Positions 47,337 to 57,300 of a stretch of DNA of 64,000 nt are shown here, piece by piece (position 1 is the stretch's first letter; each line of letters opens with the position of its first letter). The stretch is from Amyelois transitella (Eukaryota; Arthropoda; Insecta; Lepidoptera; Pyralidae): positions 2,678,501 to 2,742,500 of the forward strand of contig NC_083518.1 in assembly GCF_032362555.1 (NCBI RefSeq), written 5' to 3'. The notes beneath the pieces were generated by a model, which worked only from the letters and a program-made list of their open reading frames with translations, made no database searches and was not told where the DNA came from. The position numbers were made by a program, and so were the translations under genes.

Positions 47337-47632
47337 TGTGCCGTGTGGCACCCGGCACCAATAAAAAAAAAGAATAGGACCACTCCATTTCGTTCCCATG
47401 GATGTCGTAAAAGGTGACTAAGGGATATGCTTATAAGGAATATGTTTATACATGGGATTCTTCTTTTAGGCGATGGGCTAGCAACCTGTCATTATTTGAA
47501 TCTCAATTCCATCACTCAAGCCAAACAGCTGAACGTGGCCTGTTAGTCTTTTCAAGACTGTTGGCTCTGTCTACCCCGCAAGGGATATAGACGTGATTAT
47601 ACATATAATCACGTCTATATGTACGTATGTTT
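47337..47632 (+). repeat. Family-A SINE-like repeat, full length
   Basis: GTGCCGTGTGGCACCCGGCA to GGGATATAGACGTGATTATA. It carries a short internal duplication around GGGATATGCTTATAAGG, and its tail is inverted into a palindrome. Confidence 0.85.
47585..47620. repeat. 17-bp perfect palindrome in a SINE tail
   Basis: ATATAGACGTGATTATA (47585-47601), spacer CA, then its exact reverse complement (47604-47620). Confidence 0.9.
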
Positions 47633-48078
47633 AAGTTTTCCGTCTCCAATAATTAATTATTCCATTCTGAAGTCTATGCAAACGACGTCGCCGACAAAAC
47701 TGACATTGAATTTAGCGCCCTTTCAACCAGAAGAAAGTAAAGAATTGCATGTAACTGTTACTGTTTGTTATATTATGGGAAAACTTGGTGTGAACTAGTG
47801 CAACATAGGGAGACAATACACAAGATTATTGTGATTCCATCAAATAGCATCCGACTTTCAAACTGAGTATTAGATGGCCCTTGAAACATTATTAATCGAA
47901 GAAAACAATAGTTTGTAGGATTGGCTGAATTGATACTAGAGTTGGGAGTACACATGGATCAGGCGAGACTTGGATCACCCCCTAAATACCAAACAACGTG
48001 AGGTGGTACAGCTATTTCCGGAGCCCACTGTACTATCGCCATCACTCCCATATCACTACTACCCATTTGAAAAGTCAG

Positions 48079-48220
48079 AAAATTATCGAAAGTCCTTTCG
48101 AGGGACGCTCAGGCGCGTTTTTGACCATAAACCAGGAACGAGTAGGTCTGTTAGGTAGTGACTCGCGAAGCTTCTCCCGTCAGAATTCCGTGAGCGAAAC
48201 CGTGGAGGAATCTAGCCTAG
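48079..48220 (+). CDS. Orphan possible coding exon, unidentified
   Basis: An open frame between a CAG acceptor (48076-48078) and CTAG|GTGTGA donor (48221) encodes 47 residues. These include EGRSGAFLTINQERVGLLG and DSRSFSRQNSVSETVEESS, a protein-like Ser/Arg-rich composition with consensus basophilic-kinase sites. The frame is open from 47998, but no flanking exon was found and the acceptor lacks a strong pyrimidine tract. I do not recognise a family. It could be a chance frame or a decayed exon. Confidence 0.22.
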
Positions 48221-48667
48221 GTGTGATATGATTGTTCCGCTAGATGAAAATGCTATTACAATGAGTTTTGTTTTTAACAGGTTTTATACGAAACCTCGTA
48301 CCGCCTTTTGTTTACTTAAAGTTATTTCCTACTACTACTAAGAGAACTTTCCTTTCGAAAATCAAAATCGGTCGTATCTATGAAATTATTTTTTTTTTTA
48401 GATTAGTTAGGTGTAAGTACATATTGGAATAGACTAAAGGAAACCTCTGTATTAAATCGATTAAATCCAATTACAACCAATCTGCGTAACCTTGCTGCAT
48501 TGCCGTTGTGGCCATGAGATCATACTTTCTTCTCTGTTTTATGACAGTTTCTAATAAAGTCTTTTATCACGAGATCTGCCAGTATCCACGGAAGTGCGTG
48601 TATTGATAGTATAGAAATTGATCTCAATAGTAAAGTTGTTTTGAATTGAGGATTGCCAATTTGCCAT

Positions 48668-48998
48668 TCAGTCAGCTGTCGGCACATGTGCGCAGTGGAC
48701 GCGCCGCGTGCGCAACCGCTCACGGTTATTCGCGCGTTCCGAAAATGAATCGTGTAAATTTACTCATGAAATTAGTGATGCGCTCTTAACTGCCAGTGTT
48801 ATTGTGCTTTAATGTGCGTGTTTTTTTTTAAATTTTGAGTGTCGGCGATGAGAGATATCATCCTCACTGTGCTTTCGTTTGGTTTCGATCTGTAAAATCT
48901 GTTTGTGCTTGACGATAACGTTGACAAATTGGTGTCAAGTTGGATGAGTGATTTGTTGTGGATTTCTGAACTGATTGCACGCTAATAACGGAGCACAG
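48668..48998 (+). promoter_or_regulatory. Orphan Inr + DPE promoter and putative 5' noncoding first exon
   Basis: TCAGT at 48668-48672 (A+1 at 48670) is followed at exactly +28 by GGACG, a strong DPE match, inside a locally GC-rich stretch unlike its surroundings. About 330 bp downstream is CACAG|GTACGT, a strong splice donor (exon end 48998). Between them are only short upstream ORFs, such as an ATG near 48745 with 14 codons. I infer a transcription start and mostly untranslated first exon of a gene whose remaining exons lie beyond 64 kb. If so, the BEL element sits in its first intron. No downstream coding exon is visible. Confidence 0.35.
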
Positions 48999-49612
48999 GT
49001 ACGTTCAAAAGCAATTTTTCGGTGCCGGAAGTTGGCTACCTTATCAATCAAATCTGCTAATTACTGTTTTTGTGGACCGCACGCATTTCCTGTGTATACG
49101 ATTTTAGTGGGTTTTAACTGGAAAACTACTTCTACAATACTACGAGTGAACCCAAGTGACAAGTACTTATGTTTTGTATTTTTTAAGTACTTTATAATAC
49201 TTTTTTTTTGGTTTCCTAATTTCCCCTATATTTTACAACACTTCATATTTAGGGACTTTTAAAAATATGAGAACAATATTTTACAATGTCATTTTATGTT
49301 CTTCGGATCTAAACACTAAATACACATGGAGTCGTATCCTAAAAGCTCTACAAACGCAATCGAAACTCTTTGGCAATCCTTTTCTTTTTAAATAAAACTT
49401 TCTTTAAAAAGTTTGTTTGCAATTAATTTAGTTGCTACTGTTTAAAAATCAAAAGCCGCCGACTAATTACAATGATCGCCGCGGCAGTTTCGCCAATCAT
49501 ACGTCATTTATTTACATCGTATATGGGCTTTAATTATTGGCTGACTTGTGGTAATCAGATCAACTTTCGCGCATAAAAAAAAATTAAATCAGTCAAGTGT
49601 GAGTTGTACTCT

Positions 49613-49940
49613 GCCGTGTGGTTTCCGGATATTTAGGATAGGACCTCTTCATATCTCTCTCATGGGTATAGTAAAAGGCGATTTAGGGAATAAGAGCACA
49701 TTCATGTAATGCATCCTTACATGCTAGTCTAGTAGTAAAGAAGAAATATTGTGTTCTCTCTCTCTCTATTTCCTCCCGTCCATAGAGTAAAAGGCAATCA
49801 AGGGTAAAGCTAATAAATTAAAGATTTTTCTTATATTCGATAGACTAGCAATCTGTCACTATCTAAATTTCAATTCCATTATCGAATGTGACCTTCCAGT
49901 CTTTTCGAGATTTTGGGTTCTGACTACGGAATAAAGATTA
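49613..49940 (+). repeat. Family-A SINE-like repeats, two degraded copies
   Basis: A 5' part (GCCGTGTGGTTTCCGG...GTAAAAGGCGATTTAGGG) is followed at about 49780 by a second (GTAAAAGGCAATCAAGGG... to CAGTCTTTTCGAGATTTTGG), separated by a (TC)n run. Confidence 0.55.
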
Positions 49941-50230
49941 TGTATCTTAAAATAAACGGGACGTCGATATTACGGGACCATAAAAGATGTAACAATATAT
50001 CGTGAGAACTCCCATCTTCTGCGTGGCGCCACTGTCATTAGCCGACGAATTAGTGGTTCACGCCACATAATTTCATTTCTAAGTAAATATCATCAGAATT
50101 ATAATTCTACACTCCTTCACCCAGTTTACATTTATAACCTGCCGGTAAAGCCGGCGACAGTGTGATAGTATTTTGTTTTATCCAACATCAAACGTAACAA
50201 AAGTATTAAAATGGTGTTAGATTTACATAA

Positions 50231-50317
50231 TGTGCCATGTGATGGCCGGCACCAATAGGAAAAATAGGACCACTCCGTCTCTTTCCCTTGGTAGTCGTAA
50301 AAGGCGACTAAGAAATA
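50231..50317 (+). repeat. Family-A 5' fragment, truncated
   Basis: GTGCCATGTGATGGCCGGCA to GGCGACTAAGAAATAAG, abutting another copy in the same orientation. Confidence 0.75.
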
Positions 50318-50585
50318 AGTCGTGTGGTTCCCGGCACCAATTTAAAAAAATAGAATAGTACCACTCCATCTCTTTCCCATGGATGTCGTAAAAGGCGACT
50401 AAGGATAGGCTTACAAACTTGGGATTCTTATTAGGCGATGGGCTAGCAACCTGTCACTATTTGAATTTAAATTTTATCATTAAGCCAAACGGTTGAACGT
50501 GGCCTTTCAGTCTTTTGGCGAGTTTTGGCTCTGTCTACCCTGTAAGGGTATATACTATAGCATAGACGTGATTGTATATACATAT
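50318..50585 (+). repeat. Family-A SINE-like repeat, full length
   Basis: CGTGTGGTTCCCGGCACC to CATAGACGTGATTGTATA. Confidence 0.85.
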
Positions 50586-51027
50586 AATATATTTACATAA
50601 TTGATTTGACATAGTGTCGCAAGAGATTCGCCTTAAGACGTCAATAAATGTGATCTGCATTGCATCCAATGTTAACACATAGCGGAATGCTTTCGAGAAA
50701 CTATTTGTTATTGTTTTGTTGTTTATTAATATAAATAAATAATGAATTACAACCATAGAAACCTAGAACATACAAAAGACATCAACGCGTTAAACATGTC
50801 AATACATAAGTTTATAGAAAGCAAACGGCGGAACGATTTATCATCTCTTACTTATGTGAATAATATTCATGTATGTTTATATATATTTTTATTTATGTAT
50901 GTCTATTAATAAATCATTTGTATATATATTATTTCTAACTCTTACATTGACACCATTTTGGTACGGTACCTTTGAGGCTCAATAAATTTTAATTAAAAAA
51001 TAAATATATATAATACCTAAATTATAC

Positions 51028-51175
51028 AAAATCACGCCTCTTTACCGAAGGCTTTGGTAGATCCTCAACTATCATATTACAATCTCTTTATGCTATTTTT
51101 GATTCCTTCACTCCACACTCATCAATCTTTTTATGCAAGCTCGTCGGTGTATATTTTTGACTTGACCTTTCACCA
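51028..51175 (-). repeat. Family-B repeat, divergent
   Basis: AATCACGCCTCTTTACCGAA...CACACTCATCAATCTTTTTA, TGCAAGCTCGTCGG, the reverse of family B. Confidence 0.5.
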
Positions 51176-51221
51176 GAAGGTCCCTAATTTGATCATATCA
51201 ATATGAATAAAACAAATAAAA

Positions 51222-51466
51222 GAATATAACCACGGGACAAATGACACAGATTGAATTAGCCTCAAAGTTAGTTCGAGACTTGTGTTACGAGATACTAACT
51301 CAACGATACTATATTTTATACGATAATAAATACTTATATAGATGAACATCCAAGACCCAAGCCAATCAGAAACAGTTCGTTTCTCATCATACCCTGGCCA
51401 GGATTCGAACCCGGGACCTACTGTGTAACAGACAAGCGTACTACCGCTACGTCGCAGACGCCGCCA
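51222..51466 (-). repeat. Complete tRNA-derived SINE (family C)
   Basis: The minus strand begins with a tRNA-like head. A box A-like TAGCGGTAGTACG is at 51437-51449 and a perfect B box GGTTCGAATCC at 51401-51411. The body then runs through the family-C tail ending GTCATTTGTCCCGTGG. The head is recognisable as tRNA-derived but lacks a foldable anticodon arm, so it is not a tRNA gene. Confidence 0.8.
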
Positions 51467-51833
51467 AATATATGCACGGTAACTATTGATATTTCCATAG
51501 ATTCACAGAAATTTGGCTTATTTTTCTCTTAGATTCGTACGAAGTTCGCGGGCAAACGCTATTACGGAATATGTAGGGCATTTTTAACTCTATCGTCCAC
51601 AACTACGAGTATATGCAATGCAATTAAGATCAAAGCCAGTTGTTATCACCATTGCATTTGCATTGATAAGGAAGTGGGTCAGAGAAGCCTTTTACGTATT
51701 CCGCACTTATTCTAATTAGTACTGTGCTGCTATCTCTCGGCTTGTTGTGTAGGCCGATGAAGGGAAAATAGAATTTTCTTTTTATGGTCGGGCGAGATAG
51801 GCCGGAAAAAAAAGAAAAGGCTTTATTAGTATA

Positions 51834-52099
51834 CTAGCTGTGCCCGCGACTTCGTCCGCGTGGAATAGTTATTTTGGGCATCATTGAAACCCTCAAGGAT
51901 GAACAATTTTCCCCCTTTTTTCCACATTTTCCATTACTTCTTCACTCCTCAAAGTTGCAGCGTGATGTTATCTAGCCTAAAGCCTTCCTCGATAAATGGT
52001 CTATTCAACACAAAAAGAATTTTTCAATTCGAACCAGCAGTTCCTGAGATTAGCGCGTTCAAACAAACAAACTCTACAGCTTTATAATATTAGTATAGA
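51834..52099 (-). mobile_element. Helitron-like (Lep1-type) element, complete
   Basis: The same family as 20334-20607, reversed: CTAG at 51834-51837 and TC start at 52098-52099. The flanks again read A and T on the element's strand. 266 bp, no coding capacity. Confidence 0.75.
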
Positions 52100-53572
52100 T
52101 ATGAAAACATTTAAATAAATAAATAAAGAATGTTCTTAATTAAATCGTTTAATATGCTTATTATTTACGTCATTATTATATTGCAATGTTATAATTATTG
52201 AAGCAATAAATTAAAATACATCGCCCATTGAAGACTCTAGGTCGTGCCCAAAAATTCATTCGGAGAAAAATAATTATTCACCTTTTGGCGCATAGATTAC
52301 TAGTTAGTTTTTTAAAATCACAATATTTATATCGATTAAAAGATTTATATCGAAAAGACGTGTTAAAAATCAGTTCGAACAACGGGAGGCCGCGACGCAA
52401 TTTTTACGAGTTAGTTTGGAGGTTGACGTAAACTATAAGCCATAAAGAAACTGTGACATTGAGTTAACACGATAAAAAATAATAGGTACTTACCTACTTA
52501 CTTAAAAATGTTGTGTAGATAAATTATATTTTGCTCGAAATCGTTCTTACCCAAATCTGTCGTCTGTACTTCATCCATATTTCAAATTATTAAAAAAAAA
52601 ACATTAATACGGGACAAATTACACAGATAAGCTAGCCCGAGAGTAACTTTTTCGAATTATGAACTTATATTTTCCATCTTCTTCCACACTTTGATATGCT
52701 ATTGCAAATACAAAAGTATGTCTGTCTTTCTATACGTCTAATTTAATTATGATTTATTCGCTAAAACCCTATGTATGTGTGGTTAATTGTCCGAGTTCAA
52801 ACATGAATTAAAGCTATCGGTCTACCTAGTTTTTTTATACATGTTAAAGCATTTTATGCATTTATAATATTAGTATAGCAATAGAGTAAATATACCATCT
52901 ATGTGTTGGCTGGAAAAAAACCTTTTTTGGTTTGTCTGCCGTTAATCGTACATGACTTTATATTTTTTATATTAAGAATTCCCAATCTGTATTCTCCACA
53001 TTTTACTATTGAGGTGACCATCAACTTGCTGAACGAATTCTCGATTAGTACCGGCCGAGTTCTCGCGACCTTCGTCTAAGATATACATCGCGGAATCGAA
53101 TGTCAGCGACGATGCGATAATGACGACAAGAAGGTAATCTTTACCGGTTATAAAGGTTTGTTTTCTGTGTTTACATTTGGTATTTTAAGTTTTAGTGTGA
53201 ACTGTTTTACTTAATCTTCTTAATTAACCTCTCTTTTTAATTCTAGCGAACTGGCAATTGCATTAGTAGTAACAATTAGGTACTAAGTCAAAAATACTTT
53301 TGCTTAGGTAACTAGAAATTTCATAGAATGATAAGGTTTGGTCATCTTTATATAAATGTAAGTTGTAATAATTCATGCTGTTTTTATGAAATTCTACGAA
53401 TATAAAAAAGGTTTTAAAGAACCTAACTTGGTATATTTATCATGGATCCCATAGAATCTAAATCATTACCCACTCGCAATTCTTATCTTTTAAAGTGCAA
53501 ATCATTTAACATTGTCATAAGTTAGTTTTAAAGTTGGTAGAACATCTACTAGATAATGACGTGAGTTTAGTA
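52100..53572. other. Non-coding flank before the BEL insertion
   Basis: Includes a small SINE family-C tail fragment (about 52605-52655, ACGGGACAAATTACACAGAT). Otherwise nothing recognised. Confidence 0.4.
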
Positions 53573-53578
53573 GGTAGG

Positions 53579-53961
53579 TGTCTTCGCCAATTATTTATTT
53601 TTTAACATATTTTTTATAAACGCAACACTACATATACGCACTCTTTCACGCACGCACTCAATCCTATTCCTGTCCCACTCTCACACATTTCCCAAATTTC
53701 GAAAAAGAATTTTAAAAAAAAGCGCGCCAATTTTCGTCTCCGCGCGCAACTGCACCGCTCTCTGCATCGATTGTGAATATTCGCAAAATTCATCAAAGAC
53801 GCTAAAACTTTATTAACTACGCACCCCGGGGTTAATTTGTGAAGTGCAGTGATTTGTGTTTCCCAAAAACTACCCTTTGGATCGTGGAAGATACCGGCGC
53901 TGGACAAGAGCTCGAGTTACGGATCAAAGGTACTCCTTGTCCATTTCCTTCCGCGAGACCA
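53579..53961 (+). repeat. 5' LTR of the BEL/Pao element
   Basis: Starts TGTCTTCGCC and ends GCGAGACCA, 383 bp. I found no difference from the 3' LTR on reading through both. It is preceded by the target-site copy GGTAGG. Confidence 0.93.
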
Positions 53962-54384
53962 AGTGTTCCTCACGAGCCGTATCCCTATCTGCTATCCTCA
54001 CATTACTCTTCTTCAACGCAATACTTCTCACACGCTATTAATATCGTATATTTTACTTAATTCCAACGCACCACGCAACGCATCTCATTACTACATACTT
54101 AACTACCTACATTACGCTACACTTTCATTCGCTTAAACACTCATAAACTCATATGTTTCTCTTAAATATAATAATTTATTATCTTATATATTCACAATAG
54201 AATATATATTACGCATAACAAATATTCGTTCAATTGTATTTTTCGAGATAATTTGATATTTTTTGTTACGAATTTGCGTCAAATTATTTATCGACATCGC
54301 CGCCATATTTATTTTCACCGATTTATTTTATAAATTTATTTTCTAGTTTCATTAAAGTAATTTTTTACATATTTTCAATTTAAA

Positions 54385-57300
54385 ATGTCGAAACAAAAGT
54401 CTGAATGTGCATATTCTCCCGAAATTGTTCGATTAACAGCAAAAAAGGAACATCTTTTTGCTATTATTCAAGACGCATATACACTTAGTAAAGATATTTC
54501 CGATGAAACAAACAAAGAGCAGTTCTTGATAATGATACAGTCGCTTGAAAAAACTAGGACTGATTTTATGCAAACGCTCGATGATTTAGCCATAGCTCAA
54601 ATCTCTTTTGATCCAAAATCAAAACCGGATTACTCCAGTATGAAATCTTTTGACCAACTTTATTGTCATATTAAAGCTTGCGAAAATAAATACATCTGTA
54701 AGATTTCCAGGTGCGATCAAAAGTTTGAATTGTTGAATAAGAAATTACCCCCGCTTAATTTGATATCATTTGATGGTACCCCCACAAAATGGTCACTCTT
54801 TTATGAAAACTTTAAGAGTTTAATTCACGAAAATCCCCGCTTGACGGATGCGGAGAAGGTTCAGTATCTGGTAGGCAAACTAACAGGTAAAACCCTAACA
54901 GTATGTTCCGGTATACCTCCCACGTCAGACAATTATTTGATTATTTGGAACGCGCTTTTGGAGAAATACCAAGATATCAGAGTCCAAGCGTCATTTTATA
55001 TTGACCAAATGATTAATTTTAAGACTGGCCAATCGCTTGATACATTCTTGGAGCAATTTTGCTCGGCCGAATCTGCGTTACGCAGATTAAAAATCGATAA
55101 CTTGTCCGATTATATTTTTACGCATATAGCACTCAATAAACTTGACAAAGAGACAGTAAGATTATTTGAGCAAATGCATTCATGTGTTGAGATACCTACT
55201 TTTTCTCAAATAACGCAATTTGTCAATCATCAAAACAAGATACAAACGCTTCGTTCGTCTGCCTATACTATGAACAAAACGCTACCCTCGAACGCTAATA
55301 AAAATACTAACAAAAATAAAGCAACGCATAATTATTTCGCTAACACCGATCAGATAAATACCAAAACAGACATACGTAATTCTAATTCTAAAAACTCACT
55401 ATCTTACAATTGTTTGATATGCAATTCTCAACCTTCACACGCATTGTATAAGTGTCAACATTTCTTGAATCAGACTCCAGTTTCCAGAAATAATTTAGTC
55501 ACTAAGTACAATTTTTGTATTAATTGCCTCGGATTTCATAATATTGCAGTCTGTCGTTCTCAACGTAACTGTAATATTTGTCAGCAAAGACATCATTCTT
55601 TGTTGCACATGCATGATACTCAAAGTGCTATCACACCGTCTAGTCACAAGGCGAAGTCAGTGAGCTATCCGTCTCACTCGCACGCACCGTATTCAGCCCC
55701 TGTTGCCGATACGCTCACACAGTCGAATTCTATGCAGCAAGTACACGCAGACTCGAATACGCGCGCAAATTTAAATAATGTTGCGCTGTCGGTTGTTACT
55801 TCGTCTCGTTGTAATGAGCTAGGTAATACCGTTGTTTTACCTACTGCTTCCGTTTATGTTTTTAATAAGAATAAGCGACATAATTTACGTCTATTTTTAG
55901 ATTGTGGATCTATGAGCCACTTCATCACAAAATCTTGCTGTGATCGATTAAATTTAAAAATAACTCCCGCTTCCTCCTCGATTAAAGGTATCGGTCAGAC
56001 CGAAAGTGTATCATACGGAGTCACTACTCTGAAATTCCATTCCCGTTTCGATCCTATGTGTTCGTATGATATAGTTGCGCGTGTTATTGACTCGATCACC
56101 GACCACCTACCCAACTATGAGTTAGATATTTCTAAATTAACTCACTTTAGTGACTTACCAATGGCTGACTATAATTACCACACGCCCGGCGAGGTGGATT
56201 GTTTAATTGGTAACGAGCTCTTCCCGTTTCTGTTAGGAAGTGACAAAGTGACTTCACCGCATTCTTCCGTAGTTGCGTTAGAAACTACTCTTGGATATGT
56301 AGCCATGGGTAAGGCTGCTGTTACGCGCATCAAGCCCTGTCGCAATGCTAATAATAAAACTTTCTTTTGTTTTACTGAACAAACCTCAACGCTAGAATCA
56401 ATTACTCAACGCTTTTGGGAACTTGACAATGTCCCTCATAAAATTCATATGAGCCCTGACGATCAGGCCTGTGAAGAAATCTTCAAGTCAACTTATTCTC
56501 GAGATAGTACCGGTCGTTATACTGTGCATCTCCCGTTTAAACATAATCCTTCAGAATTAGGAAATTCTCATTTTATCGCTAAACGCCGTTTACTGAATTT
56601 AGAGAAAAAACTTGATAGTAATCCTGATTTACGTACAAATTACAACGACACTTTGCAAAGTTATATTGATAAAGGTTACTTATCTAAGGTTGAAAATGCA
56701 TCGTCGGATGATAGCTCTTATTATATTCCGCACAGAGCTGTTTATCGCCCCGACAAACTCACTTCGAAAACTCGTATCGTTATTGACGCCAGTAGTAAAA
56801 CTACTAGTGGAAAGTCCCTTAATGACCTTCTTTATACAGGTCCGAATTTACAGACAAGTATATTTGACCTTTTATTAAATTTACGCATGTTCTCTGTGGC
56901 CCTATCTGCAGACATTGAAAAGATGTATTTTCAATTGAAACTTACTCCCACTCATCACGTTTTTCAACGTATTTTATATCGATTCGATTCTAGATCTGAT
57001 ATCGATACGTTCGAGTTCAATCGTGTATCTTTCGGTATATCAAGTTCCCCTTACCTTGCCATGAGAGTCATTCGCCAGCTAGCTGCCGATAGCCGCGATC
57101 AATTTCCTCTCGCCGCTACAGAAGCTGAAACTCACATGTACATGGATGATTTCATCACATCTATGGATGGCGTAGACGTCGCTCTAAAGGCCAAGTCCGA
57201 GTTGATCCAAATGTTTGCCTCTGGTGGTTTTAATCTCACGAAGTGGATTTCTAATAGTCCCGACCTCTTGGACAAGTCGTCCGCAATGCAAAGTGAAGAC

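Noticed and set aside
51395..51466. tRNA-like sequence with perfect B box
   Set aside because: It is the head of a SINE with a long non-tRNA body, and no full cloverleaf is apparent.
53614..53907. 97-codon minus-strand frame present identically at 59887-60180
   Set aside because: It lies inside the LTRs, so duplication explains the match. No protein signature.
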